Origin: Ralstonia condita
GTDB lineage: Bacteria; Pseudomonadota; Gammaproteobacteria; Burkholderiales; Burkholderiaceae
Assembly: GCF_958405655.1 (NCBI RefSeq)
Contig: NZ_CATYWO010000005.1
Span: 1 to 64,000 of the forward strand
Reading direction: 5' to 3'
Length of the DNA: 64,000 bases
Shown: positions 1-8,565 of the stretch, one piece after another
How positions within the stretch are numbered: position 1 is the stretch's first letter
Layout: each line of letters starts with the position of its first letter
Position numbers and translations under genes: made by a program
The notes under the pieces: generated by a model
What the model was told of the DNA's origin: nothing
Databases searched by the model: none
What the model saw: only the letters and a program-made list of their open reading frames with translations

Positions 1-1
1 G

Positions 2-1252
2 CCTGGCCGCACACAGCGGCCACCGCCAAGCCCGCCGAACCCAGCGAGGCCTCGCCCGACGACGCGGACATCGCGTCCGAAGACAGCGACGTTGATGAGG
101 CGCGGGGGCGCGCGCGCCGCCTACCAGGTGGGCGTGCTGCGCGGCATCGCACGGCTGGCGCGCGACACTGCGCCGAGCGTCACGCGCACGCCGTTCGACG
201 TGATCTGCGGCACCTCCGCGGGGGCCATCAATAGCGTGGGACTGGCGCGTGGCGCACAGGATTTCACGCAGGCAACCGAGGCGCTCTCGCAGCTCTGGGC
301 GAACCTGCACGCCGACCGCGTCTATCGCACCGATATCAGTCGCGTGGGCGCCAGCGGCGCGCGTTGGCTCACCGCATTGGCGTTCGGCTGGATGACCGGC
401 CGCACGCCCCGCGCCCTCTTCGACAACACACCGCTGCGTGAACTGCTGGAAGCGCAGCACGATGGCCAGCAGGTGCAGGCCGCCTTCGAGGCGGGCGCAT
501 TGCGCGCGCTGGCCATCACGGCGCTGTCCTATACGACCGGGCGGCACGTCACCTTCTACCAGTCGCCGCATGTGGTGCTGCCATGGCGGCGTTCGCAGCG
601 GATTGCGGTGACGGATGAGATCGGCGTGGCGCACATGCTGGCGTCTTCGAGCATTCCGTTCGTGTTTCCGGCCGAGCCGGTGCCGCTTGAGGGCAACGAC
701 GAGTGGTTTGGCGATGGCACCATGCGGCAGATGTCGCCGCTGAGCCCCGCCATTCATCTTGGCGCGAACCGTATCCTGGTGGTGGGGGCCGCATCCCGCT
801 CTCAGCCGGGCTGGTACGACACGGTACCGGCCTCGGGCTATCCGTCCCTGGCGCAGATTGCCGGGCAGGCCCTTGCCAGCATCTTCCTCGATGGTTTGTC
901 AGCCGATATCGAGCGCCTGCAGCACATCAACGCGATGGTCAGCCGCAACCCCGAGATTGCGGATGCACGCGATGGGTGGCGCAAGATCGAAGTCCTGGTG
1001 ATGGCGCCGTCGGAGCGTATCGAGCTGCTCGCCCTGCGCCATGTCCAGCACTTGCCGAGCACCGTGCGCGCGCTGCTCAAGCCGTTGGGCGGCACGGAGG
1101 CCCGGGGTGCGGCGTTTGCCAGTTACCTGCTGTTCGAGCCCGAATTCACGCAGGAATTGATCGACCTGGGCGAGCGCGACGTGCAGGCCCGGCGCGACGA
1201 ACTGGCCGCGTTTCTCTACGGCGTGGTGCCCGACACCGTTCGTGTCGCCTGA
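2..1252 (+). CDS. Patatin-like phospholipase, 5' end outside window
   Basis: Predicted serine acyl hydrolase of the patatin family, acting on phospholipids or other acyl esters. Counting from a TTG at 92, the glycine-rich oxyanion motif RGGARAAYQ is at residues 4-12, the nucleophile motif GTSAG at 40-44 (Ser42) and the catalytic Asp in GDG at 207-209; ASSSIPFVFPA is also typical. The frame stays open to base 2, and the codons before 92 encode KTATLMR, the usual first beta strand of the fold. The true start therefore probably lies upstream of the window, since no ATG, GTG or TTG occurs in frame before 92. It ends one base before the convergent gene on the other strand. The substrate cannot be told from sequence. 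Confidence 0.85.
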   Translation, partial: PGRTQRPPPSPPNPARPRPTTRTSRPKTATLMRRGGARAAYQVGVLRGIARLARDTAPSVTRTPFDVICGTSAGAINSVGLARGAQDFTQATEALSQLWANLHADRVYRTDISRVGASGARWLTALAFGWMTGRTPRALFDNTPLRELLEAQHDGQQVQAAFEAGALRALAITALSYTTGRHVTFYQSPHVVLPWRRSQRIAVTDEIGVAHMLASSSIPFVFPAEPVPLEGNDEWFGDGTMRQMSPLSPAIHLGANRILVVGAASRSQPGWYDTVPASGYPSLAQIAGQALASIFLDGLSADIERLQHINAMVSRNPEIADARDGWRKIEVLVMAPSERIELLALRHVQHLPSTVRALLKPLGGTEARGAAFASYLLFEPEFTQELIDLGERDVQARRDELAAFLYGVVPDTVRVA

Positions 1253-1253
1253 A

Positions 1254-1934
1254 TCAATGGGGTGCCGGCTCGGCCAATAGCGCGCTGATGCGTTTGATGA
1301 GCGCCGGGTCCGTGGGCTCGACCTTGCTGGGGTACACGGCAACCACGCGGCCCTGGCGGTCCAGCAGGTACTTGTGGAAATTCCACTGGGGCGGCTGGCG
1401 TGTCTGCCCAGCCAGCCACGCATACAGCGGCGAGGCCCCCGGGCCGATCACCGCCGTCTTCGAAAACATCGGGAACTTCACGCCGTACGTGTTGTAGCAA
1501 AAATCGGCGATCTGCTTGCTACTCCCGGGTTCCTGCTCGAAGTCGTTGGACGGGAAGCCGAGCACCGTCAGCCCCTTGTCGCGGTATTTGGCGTAAAGCG
1601 CTTCCAGGCCCTCGTATTGATACGTGTAGCCGCAATAGCTGGCTGTATTGACGATCAGCACCACCCGGCCGGCGTACTGGCAGAGGTCTTGCGGAGCATC
1701 ATCCTGCAAGCGCTTGACGCGAAAGTTCAGGCTTGCCGGGCACGCGCCGGCCACAGCGGGCGCAGCGGTCTGTGCAGCGGGTGCTGCGGCATGACCCGTA
1801 CGCGGCAGCAGCAAGGCGATGATCGCAATGACGATGGCAATGGCGATCAGCAGCACATGGTGGCGGCGCAGTACGCCAGACGTGTGCCGGGGCAGGGGCC
1901 GGCGACGCGCCTGAACGATGGCGGAATACAACAT
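1254..1934 (-). CDS. Membrane-anchored glutathione peroxidase-like protein
   Basis: Thiol peroxidase of the glutathione peroxidase family, 226 aa. A hydrophobic segment at about residues 27-43 suggests an inner-membrane anchor or uncleaved signal, placing the catalytic domain in the periplasm. The domain starts near residue 65. The active Cys101 lies in NTASYCGYTYQYEGL, Gln134 in FEQEPGS, and Trp184-Asn185 in QWNFHKYL, giving the family's Cys-Gln-Trp-Asn tetrad. It is a Cys and not a selenocysteine enzyme. Cytoplasmic GPx proteins are usually about 160 aa; the extra length here is the N-terminal anchor and an Ala/Pro-rich linker. Whether the reductant is glutathione or thioredoxin is unknown. 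Confidence 0.85.
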   Translation of the reverse strand: MLYSAIVQARRRPLPRHTSGVLRRHHVLLIAIAIVIAIIALLLPRTGHAAAPAAQTAAPAVAGACPASLNFRVKRLQDDAPQDLCQYAGRVVLIVNTASYCGYTYQYEGLEALYAKYRDKGLTVLGFPSNDFEQEPGSSKQIADFCYNTYGVKFPMFSKTAVIGPGASPLYAWLAGQTRQPPQWNFHKYLLDRQGRVVAVYPSKVEPTDPALIKRISALLAEPAPH

Positions 1935-2339
1935 GTCATATCTCCGTGAGCAAGCAAGGCATGAACTGACTTCAGTCTAGGGTATAAAGCGGCGGGATTT
2001 GGGCGTTCGGCGCACCAAAAGTGCTTCATATGCGACACATCGGCCGCCGCCCCGAAACGCTGCGCTCTCTATACTGGAGGGCAGCCGGGGCACCGAGACG
2101 GCTCGCCCGGAATAAGACGACGGCCAGGACCGTCCGACACATCGCGGCACACCGCGAGACGACGCGCCGGAGACCGGCGCGTCAAAAGGGGGCCGCCAAG
2201 CCACGGTGGGTGCGTGGCGTTGGGGGGCCTGTTGTGATGAGGAAACGGGCAGGCGCCATTCTTCGCCCCGGTGAACACGAAAAGCCGGGGGCGGTCAAGC
2301 ATGTCTGCTAGAATCCGCCTGCAAATTCAAAGGCTTACC
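1935..2339. other. Intergenic region without a supported gene
   Basis: About 400 bases between the peroxidase-like gene and the ferritin-like gene, which are divergent. Open frames here are Arg-rich, lack a convincing ribosome binding site and resemble no family, so no gene is called. The only element that stands out is the extended -10 sequence just before the ferritin-like gene. Confidence 0.5.
2306..2314 (+). promoter_or_regulatory. Extended -10 promoter element
   Basis: TGC followed by TAGAAT fits an extended -10 promoter (TGN plus a 5/6 match to TATAAT). It would start a transcript near 2321 with a short leader of about 19 bases before the ATG at 2340. No good -35 hexamer is visible 17 bases upstream, which is tolerable for extended -10 promoters. 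Prediction only. Confidence 0.5.
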
Positions 2340-3200
2340 ATGCTCTATCCCGAATTGTTCAAGTCGTTGGAAGCGGTCCGCTGGAATATGGAAAAGGATA
2401 TTCCGTGGGACACGTTCGATGCGTCGCTGTTGACCGACGCGCAAGCGCAGACCATCAAGATGAATGCCATCACCGAGTGGTCAGCCTTGCCGGCCACCGA
2501 GATGTTCCTGCGTGACAATCGTCACGATTCCGATTTTTCGGCGTTCATGAGCGTGTGGTTCTTTGAAGAGCAGAAGCACTCGCTGGTGCTGATGGAATAT
2601 CTGCGCCGATTCCGTCCGGACCTGGTGCCGACCGAAGAAGAGCTGCACAATGTGCGCTTCGAGTTCGATCCGGCCCCCCCGCTCGAAACCCTGATGCTGC
2701 ACTTTTGCGGCGAAATCCGTCTGAACCACTGGTACCGCCGTGCCTCCGAATGGCATACCGAGCCGGTCATCAAGGCGATCTACAAGCATCTGTCGCAGGA
2801 TGAAGCCCGCCACGGCGGCGCTTACCTGCGCTACATGAAGAAATACCTGGGCCAGTTCGGCGACAGCGCGCGCAGCGCATTCGCCAAGATCGGTGTGCTG
2901 ATGGCCTCGGCCCGCCGTACCGAAAAGCCGCTCCACCCCACCAACCTGCACGTGAACAAGGCGTTGTTCCCGCAAGACACGGTGCAATCGCGCCTGCCGA
3001 ACCCGGACTGGCTGGAGCACTGGCTCGACGAGCAGATCAAGTTCGATGCCGGCTGGGAAAAGAAGGTCATCGAGCGCATTCTGCACAACATGGGTCTGCT
3101 GTTCGAGCGCACCTTCGAAACCGTGCAGGACCTGAACCGCTACCGTAAGGAACTGAACGCGCGCCTGCTCGGCTCGGCCGGTGCCGAACAAGCGGCTTGA
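2340..3200 (+). CDS. Ferritin-like di-iron protein
   Basis: A 286-aa protein with the carboxylate and histidine pattern of di-iron ferritin-like proteins: Glu46 and Glu54 in the first helix pair, EEQKH at 76-80, Glu125 and His130 in EIRLNH, and DEARH at 154-158. The length and helix spacing are closer to acyl-desaturase or oxygenase-like members than to bacterioferritin, so an oxidative enzyme role is as likely as iron storage. The frame extends upstream to 2271, but ATG 2340 (MLYPELF) is preferred: an AAGG lies just upstream and a good extended -10 sits about 26 bases before it. A strong terminator follows. Confidence 0.75.
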   Translation: MLYPELFKSLEAVRWNMEKDIPWDTFDASLLTDAQAQTIKMNAITEWSALPATEMFLRDNRHDSDFSAFMSVWFFEEQKHSLVLMEYLRRFRPDLVPTEEELHNVRFEFDPAPPLETLMLHFCGEIRLNHWYRRASEWHTEPVIKAIYKHLSQDEARHGGAYLRYMKKYLGQFGDSARSAFAKIGVLMASARRTEKPLHPTNLHVNKALFPQDTVQSRLPNPDWLEHWLDEQIKFDAGWEKKVIERILHNMGLLFERTFETVQDLNRYRKELNARLLGSAGAEQAA

Positions 3201-3219
3201 TCCTGCCTCTGGCAGCCAG

Positions 3220-3251
3220 CGGCCCATCGATTCGATGGGCCGTTTTGTTTT
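3220..3251 (+). terminator. Rho-independent terminator
   Basis: Stem GGCCCATCGA pairing with TCGATGGGCC, followed by GTTTTGTTTT. It ends the transcript of the ferritin-like gene. Confidence 0.85.
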
Positions 3252-3269
3252 CCACTTTCACCCTGTTCC

Positions 3270-3770
3270 ATGACCACCGCTCGCCAGCCCGCACCCGCCT
3301 TTGAACAGAAGATCTGCGACTCCGCCGATGTGGAAGCCCGCGTGCGCGCCTTGCCGCGCCCGATCGTGTTCACCAACGGCGTGTTCGACATCCTGCATCG
3401 GGGGCATGCGACGTACCTCGCGCAGGCGCGCGCCCTGGGCGCGTCGCTGGTGGTGGGCGTGAACACCGATGCTTCCGTGCGCATGCTCGGCAAGGGCGAT
3501 GACCGCCCGCTCAACACGCAGGACGACCGCCTGGCCGTGCTGGCGGCGCTCGAATCGGTGAGCCTGGTGGTGTTGTTTGCCGAGCGCACGCCGGTCGAGC
3601 TCATCCAGCGCGTGCGTCCCGACATCTACGTCAAGGGCGGTGATTACGACATCGACGCGCTGGAAGAAACGCGCGTGGTACGCGGCTGGGGTGGCACGGC
3701 GCTGGCCATTCCGTTCGAGCACGACCGCTCGACCACGGCGCTGCTCAAGCGCGTGCGCGCGACGTCCTGA
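3270..3770 (+). CDS. rfaE2: D-glycero-beta-D-manno-heptose 1-phosphate adenylyltransferase
   Basis: Cytidylyltransferase-fold enzyme (166 aa) that activates heptose 1-phosphate with ATP to make ADP-heptose for the lipopolysaccharide inner core. FTNGVFD at about 34-40 and the nucleotidyl-transfer motif HRGH at 43-46 are diagnostic, as is the C-terminal RSTT. Length matches the stand-alone form, meaning the heptose kinase half found fused in E. coli HldE must be encoded elsewhere, as is usual in beta-proteobacteria. The start at ATG 3270 follows the preceding terminator by about 20 bases. Also called hldC. Confidence 0.92.
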   Translation: MTTARQPAPAFEQKICDSADVEARVRALPRPIVFTNGVFDILHRGHATYLAQARALGASLVVGVNTDASVRMLGKGDDRPLNTQDDRLAVLAALESVSLVVLFAERTPVELIQRVRPDIYVKGGDYDIDALEETRVVRGWGGTALAIPFEHDRSTTALLKRVRATS

Positions 3771-3774
3771 GCGA

Positions 3775-4536
3775 TCAGCGCGATGCTGTGACTGCGGCAG
3801 CCGGCGAGGCGCAGGCGCGCAACTCATCGGCGCCGAGCGTCTTTCTGAGGGTTGCCAACTGGGCCGCAACGCCAGATGCCACGTCGGGCGACGTGGTCAC
3901 ACGCAGCCATGTGCGCGCGGCGCTGCGGTGCGTTTCCGTCATCACGGCGGTTCGCACGTCCTTGGCGTGCAGATCGTCCAGCCGCTGCTGCGCGCGCGCC
4001 TTGTCGCGGAACAGGCCCAGCGACACCACGAACGCATTCCCCTCCTGCACGATGGCCGAGTCGCTCACGTTGCGGCGCTTGAGTTCGCTGACCTTGCGTT
4101 CGGCGTCGTCGCGCATGTCGCGGGCAGGCATGTGGACCCACCAGCGGGCGTCTTCCTGGCGTGAGATGCGTTCGACCTGCACGCCGGCCATCCCCTTGAG
4201 CTGATCGATACCGCGCGCGGCCTGCGCATCGGACAGGCCGCCGAGCTCGTTGCAGGTGCTGACCGTGTCGGCTGTGGAGAGGGCCGTGCGTTCGATGGAG
4301 GCTTGCGCCGCCGATGGCGCAGATGCGGGTGCAGCCGGAGCCGGAGCCGCCCCCGACGCCGGCGCTGGCTCCAGAATGCGAATCTCGTCGGTGCGGATCT
4401 GGCGGCGCATGCGATCCGGTTCGCGCTCGCTCTCGAACCAGGCGTTCGCGACATCGGGCCCGAAGACGCCGGTGTTGGCCGCCAGCAGAGCGCCGTTGAC
4501 GAGCAGCAGGAGCAGCAGGGCGAGGCGAAGCGTCAT
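3775..4536 (-). CDS. SPOR-domain protein
   Basis: A 253-aa protein with one N-terminal membrane segment (about residues 3-20), an Ala/Pro-rich linker, and a C-terminal region of about 130 residues resembling a SPOR domain, the module that binds denuded peptidoglycan at division sites. The domain call rests on overall pattern (FVVSLGLFRDKARAQQRLD and the following repeat) rather than on catalytic residues. The open frame extends to 4584, but ATG 4536 places the membrane segment at the N-terminus. It lies 90 bases downstream of coaX on the same strand and is probably the last gene of birA-coaX-SPOR. Confidence 0.7.
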   Translation of the reverse strand: MTLRLALLLLLLVNGALLAANTGVFGPDVANAWFESEREPDRMRRQIRTDEIRILEPAPASGAAPAPAAPASAPSAAQASIERTALSTADTVSTCNELGGLSDAQAARGIDQLKGMAGVQVERISRQEDARWWVHMPARDMRDDAERKVSELKRRNVSDSAIVQEGNAFVVSLGLFRDKARAQQRLDDLHAKDVRTAVMTETHRSAARTWLRVTTSPDVASGVAAQLATLRKTLGADELRACASPAAAVTASR

Positions 4537-4626
4537 GGTGCGAACGGACGTGGATTCGGATGGTGGCTCGGAATGCAGGAACACGGTGGCGACAGCAGCG
4601 GTAAGACGAGTACGGCGGACGGGCCT

Positions 4627-5505
4627 TCAGTCCGGCATCGCGATGCCTTCACGGCTTGCGCGCGCCAGCACCTGCAGGCCAAGCAGCACGAGATTATCGT
4701 GCATCTGGAACGGCAGGCGCAGATGCGGGGCCAGCGCGGTGCGGGCGCCTCCGCTCAGCACGCAGCGTGCCGGACCGGGATAGCGCGACTGGAGGGTCTG
4801 CCACGTCTGCGCGATGGCGCCCGCCTGCGCGGTGACGCAGCCCAGCGCGATGGCGTCTTGGGTGTTGTCTGCCCACGGCGGTGGCGCGACATCGCGCTTG
4901 CCGAGGTATGCGATGTCCACTTCCGGCAGCTGGGCCGTGTTGCGCGAGAGTGCGCGCATCATCAGCGTGATGCCGGGCAGGATCAGCCCGCCGGCAAACA
5001 GCCCGTCGGGCGTGATGATGTCGAGCGTGGTGGCCGTGCCGGCGGTCACAAGCAGCAGGGCGGTATCAGGCCACAGGCCGCGTGCGCCCACGGCGCCGAC
5101 CCAGCGGTCTGTGCCGAGCTGCGTCGGTTCTCGGTAGCCATTGCGCAGCCCGGCGGTTGCGGCTTCCGACGCGGCAATGCGCACGCGCGCACCGTCAAAC
5201 ACGCGCGCGATGCGCGCCGTCAGCGCGTCGCGCAGGGCCGGGCCCGCCACCGCGCTGATCCACACTTCGGGCGGGGCGACCTCTGCCTCATGGCAGTCGC
5301 GCCAGTCTTCCACCAGTTCAGCGAGTTGATCGTGCGGGCGCGCGCCGGCATGCTGCCATGGACCGCTGCCGGCATTGCCGGGCGCATCAGGCGGTGTATC
5401 AATACCGCCGGCTATCCATGCCCACTTGATGCGGGTGTTGCCGGCATCGATCAGCAACAGGGGGCGCGCTGCGACGGGAAGGACGGGGGCTTTCAAGCGC
5501 GTCAT
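4627..5505 (-). CDS. coaX: Type III pantothenate kinase
   Basis: Catalyses ATP-dependent phosphorylation of pantothenate, the first step of coenzyme A synthesis. The 292-aa protein has the type III signature set: DAGNTRIKW at residues 20-28 (phosphate-binding loop), GTDRWVG, and AGTATTLDI. Start ATG 5505 is preferred over the upstream in-frame start because it overlaps the birA stop as ATGA, the usual sign of translational coupling. birA-coaX pairing is common in beta-proteobacteria. No type I or II kinase is seen in the window. Confidence 0.93.
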   Translation of the reverse strand: MTRLKAPVLPVAARPLLLIDAGNTRIKWAWIAGGIDTPPDAPGNAGSGPWQHAGARPHDQLAELVEDWRDCHEAEVAPPEVWISAVAGPALRDALTARIARVFDGARVRIAASEAATAGLRNGYREPTQLGTDRWVGAVGARGLWPDTALLLVTAGTATTLDIITPDGLFAGGLILPGITLMMRALSRNTAQLPEVDIAYLGKRDVAPPPWADNTQDAIALGCVTAQAGAIAQTWQTLQSRYPGPARCVLSGGARTALAPHLRLPFQMHDNLVLLGLQVLARASREGIAMPD

Positions 5506-6374
5506 GGCTGCGCCGCGCTGGCTGCGCGCAAGGAGACTTCGCCGCTGTGGACCCATTGCACGCGCCCGCCCGATTCGATGGCCAGGCGGCCGTGCGCGTC
5601 AATGCCGTGCGCCACGCCTTCAAGCACGACGATGCCGTCCTGCCAGAGTTGTACGCGCTGGCCGGCAAAGGCGTCGCGCGCCGCAAACGGCGCGACGAAA
5701 GGCGCGAGCCCCTGCGCGCCAAAGCGTTGCAGGTGTTCACCCAGGGCAGTGAGCAGCGCCGAGAACACCGCGTTGGGCTCCGGTGCGTCCACCAGTTCTT
5801 CCACGCCAGACAGTTCGCGGCCCAGCGCGTTTTCCAGTGCACGCGGGCGTTCCAGGTTCAGGCCGATGCCGATGACCGCCCAGGTCTGCCCGGGCGCGTT
5901 ACGTACGGTTTCGACCAGAATGCCAGCCAGCTTGCGCCCGGCGATCTGCACGTCGTTGGGCCACTTGAGCGCCAGGGCCTGGCCACTGCCGCCGTGGCTT
6001 TCCGCGTAGGTTGCCACGGCATCGGCCACCGCCACGCCGACAGCCAGGCTGAGGCCCGCCAGCTGGGCGGGTTCGCCGGCAAAGGCACAGGCGACGGAAA
6101 AGGTCAGGCCGTGATCTCCATTCCACGGCCGGCCTTGCCGGCCGCGCCCGGCAGTCTGACGCTGGGCGCCCAGCACGCGGGCGGCCAGCAGTGGCGCGGG
6201 ACCTGCGCCGGCAGCATGGCCGGGCCAGGCCGCTTCCCGCACGGCAGCCATCAGGTCAGCGTTGGTGGAGCCAGTGGCCTCGACGACGTCGACCGGCCAG
6301 TCGGCCGCGGGGCCGGTGGGCTGGATGCGTTCGCGCGACAGGCGCCAGCGCGCGGAAGGTTCAGCGACAAACAT
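5502..6374 (-). CDS. birA: Biotin--[acetyl-CoA-carboxylase] ligase
   Basis: Attaches biotin to the biotin carboxyl carrier protein of acetyl-CoA carboxylase through a biotinyl-AMP intermediate. It shows the biotin/ATP loop GRGRQGRPW, the KWPNDV motif and GIGLNL, all in family order. The protein is about 290 aa from the chosen ATG at 6374; an in-frame ATG at 6476 would add 34 residues of low similarity character. There is no N-terminal winged helix, so it is a mono-functional ligase and not the bifunctional repressor of E. coli. It overlaps coaX by four bases. Confidence 0.9.
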   Translation of the reverse strand: MFVAEPSARWRLSRERIQPTGPAADWPVDVVEATGSTNADLMAAVREAAWPGHAAGAGPAPLLAARVLGAQRQTAGRGRQGRPWNGDHGLTFSVACAFAGEPAQLAGLSLAVGVAVADAVATYAESHGGSGQALALKWPNDVQIAGRKLAGILVETVRNAPGQTWAVIGIGLNLERPRALENALGRELSGVEELVDAPEPNAVFSALLTALGEHLQRFGAQGLAPFVAPFAARDAFAGQRVQLWQDGIVVLEGVAHGIDAHGRLAIESGGRVQWVHSGEVSLRAASAAQP

Positions 6375-6550
6375 AACAGGCAGGCGATCGGGTTCGCGCA
6401 AGAGATGGGCGCATTGTACGAGCGCGGCCTCCAAACCGCGGTCCGGCGCTTGCGACAAGCTGCGCATGAGGCCCACAGTGTGACAGCGTCGGGCAGCGCG
6501 TTGGCTACAATTCGACCGATATCCGGCATCACCCGCCCACGGAGCACCGT

Positions 6551-7675
6551 TTGATCACTTGCCGTACGCCTCAACTGGAGATTCGCCTTGTCGATGGGCG
6601 CTCCGTCGCGTTCCTTTCGGGCGACTGGACCACGCTCGCGCTGGCCGAACGGGCCGGCGTGCGCAGCGCGCGGCAGCAGATCCGGGCGGGGCTCGACAAC
6701 GCCAACGCCTGGTGCCTCACCGAGGTCGGTCGCATCGATCACTTCGGCGCGCAGCTGCTCTGGCGCGCCTGGGGCAACCGGTGGCCGGAACACCTCGACG
6801 CCCGCCCGGACCAGCGCCGCATGATCGACCGCGTCGCGAGGCTGGACCCTGGCGGCTGGAAACAACGCCTCGCACCGCGCATCAACCCGGTGGCCATCCT
6901 TGGCGAAGGCATGCTCGAGTTCTTCGACCACGCCCAGGAAGGCATCGCCATGGTGGGCCAACTGATGTTCGATGCCGTGCGCTTCCTGCGCGCACCGCAC
7001 CGGGGGCCGTGGCGGGAGATCTCCGCCAACATCTACAGCACCGGCTACAAGGCGCTGGGCATCACCGCGCTGGTGGGTTTCCTGATCGGCATCGTGCTGA
7101 GCTATCTGTCGGCGAATCAGTTGCGCGTGTTTGGCGCCAGCATCTTCATCGTCAACATTCTCGGCATGGCGATCATCCGCGAGCTGGGGCCCGTGCTCGC
7201 GGCGATCCTGGTGGCGGGACGCTCGGGCTCGGCCATCACTGCGCAGATCGGCGTGATGCGCGTGACCGAAGAGCTCGACGCGATGCGCGTGATGGGCATC
7301 TCGCATGGCTTCCGGCTGATTCTGCCCAAGGTGATTGCGCTGGCGATCGCCATGCCGCTGCTGGTGGCGTGGACAGACCTGCTCGCGCTGGCCGGCGGCA
7401 TCCTGGCCGCCAAGTTCCAGCTCGACATCAGCCCGACCTATTTCATCACCGCGCTGCCCGATGCGGTGCCGGTGGCCAACCTGTGGCTGGGTATCGGCAA
7501 AGGCGTGGTGTTCGGCATGCTGATCGCGCTGGTGGCATGTCATTTTGGCCTGCGCATCCAGCCCAACACCCAGAGCCTGGGCGAGGGCACGACCACGTCG
7601 GTGGTGGTGTCGATCACCATCGTGATCCTTGCCGATGCCGTATTCGCCATCCTCTTCAAGGATGTCGGGATATGA
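6551..7675 (+). CDS. MlaE-family permease with N-terminal STAS-like domain
   Basis: Inner-membrane permease of an MCE-type lipid ABC transporter, 374 aa. The C-terminal two thirds (from about residue 125) match MlaE: a conserved membrane entry GYKALGITALVGFLIG, the cytoplasmic coupling-helix region IRELGPVLAAILVAGRSGSA followed by EELDAMRVMGIS, and about five membrane segments. The first 115 residues form a soluble segment (LTEVGRIDHFGAQLLWR) resembling the STAS fold of MlaB, so regulator and permease appear fused. It begins the operon permease-ATPase-MCE-lipoprotein and overlaps the ATPase start as ATGA. Canonical mla genes may exist elsewhere; this looks like a second system. Confidence 0.88.
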   Translation: MITCRTPQLEIRLVDGRSVAFLSGDWTTLALAERAGVRSARQQIRAGLDNANAWCLTEVGRIDHFGAQLLWRAWGNRWPEHLDARPDQRRMIDRVARLDPGGWKQRLAPRINPVAILGEGMLEFFDHAQEGIAMVGQLMFDAVRFLRAPHRGPWREISANIYSTGYKALGITALVGFLIGIVLSYLSANQLRVFGASIFIVNILGMAIIRELGPVLAAILVAGRSGSAITAQIGVMRVTEELDAMRVMGISHGFRLILPKVIALAIAMPLLVAWTDLLALAGGILAAKFQLDISPTYFITALPDAVPVANLWLGIGKGVVFGMLIALVACHFGLRIQPNTQSLGEGTTTSVVVSITIVILADAVFAILFKDVGI

Positions 7676-8565
7676 CGCGGCCACGCCACCCGCACGTCGA
7701 ACGTTCGTCCGCACCGGACGCGCCTGCCGCCACGCCCATCACGCCGGCCCGTGAGCGCGTGATCGAGGTGCGCAACGTCACCAAGCGCTATGGCAGCGTC
7801 ACGGTGCTGGAGGACATCGACCTCTACGTGTTTCGCGGTGAGGTCCTGTCCATCGTGGGCGGATCGGGCAGCGGCAAGACGACGCTGCTGCGCCAGGTGG
7901 TGGGGCTGGAAAAGCCCACGTCAGGCACGATCCAGATCTTCGGAGAAGAGCTGACCTGCCAGGTCGGCAATGAATTGCAGTCGATGCGCAACCGCTGGGG
8001 CATGCAGTTTCAGCATGGCGCGCTGTTTTCGGCGCTGTCGGTCATCGACAATGTGGCCTTGCCGATGCGCGAGTTGCGGACGTTGCCCGATGACTTCGTC
8101 GTGCGTGTGGCGATGCTCAAGCTGCAGATGGTCGGGCTCAAATCGACCGATGCCGACAAGATGCCGTCGGACCTGTCTGGCGGCATGATCAAGCGGGTGG
8201 CGCTGGCGCGGGCGCTGTCGCTGGAGCCCGAGCTGGTGTTTCTCGACGAGCCGACCGCTGGGCTCGACCCGCGTGCCTCGGATGACTACGTCGCGCTCAT
8301 CCGGGAGTTGCGCCAGGAACTGGGCCTGACCGTGGTGATGGTCACGCACGATCTGGACACGCTGGTGGCGCTGTCCGACCGCATCGCCGTGTTGGCTGAT
8401 CACAAGGTGGTGGCGGCCAAGCCGATCGAGCAGCTCATTCAGATCGACCATCCGTTCATCAAGGAATATTTCCTGGGCGAGCGGGGGCAGCGGGCCTTGC
8501 TGGCGCTGGGGCCGCAAATGACGGAAGCGGTGGCCGCGGCCTCGCTTTCGACGCAGGAGGATTGA
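7672..8565 (+). CDS. MlaF-family ABC transporter ATPase
   Basis: ATP-hydrolysing subunit of the MCE lipid transporter, 297 aa. Walker A is GGSGSGKTT, the signature is LSGGM (with the MlaF-typical Met instead of Gln), Walker B is ELVFLDEP, and the switch histidine is in VMVTHD. The start ATG lies inside the permease stop (ATGA overlap), and the frame's upstream extension is only a shadow of the permease gene. The first ~35 residues are a variable Pro/Ala-rich tail. It ends one base into the MCE gene's start codon (TGATG), so all three proteins are probably made in fixed proportion. Confidence 0.92.
   Translation: MTRPRHPHVERSSAPDAPAATPITPARERVIEVRNVTKRYGSVTVLEDIDLYVFRGEVLSIVGGSGSGKTTLLRQVVGLEKPTSGTIQIFGEELTCQVGNELQSMRNRWGMQFQHGALFSALSVIDNVALPMRELRTLPDDFVVRVAMLKLQMVGLKSTDADKMPSDLSGGMIKRVALARALSLEPELVFLDEPTAGLDPRASDDYVALIRELRQELGLTVVMVTHDLDTLVALSDRIAVLADHKVVAAKPIEQLIQIDHPFIKEYFLGERGQRALLALGPQMTEAVAAASLSTQED

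Noticed and set aside
2021..2311. 96-codon plus-strand frame in the gap before the ferritin-like gene
   Set aside because: Arg-rich, no ribosome site, no family resemblance, and it overlaps the promoter of the next gene.
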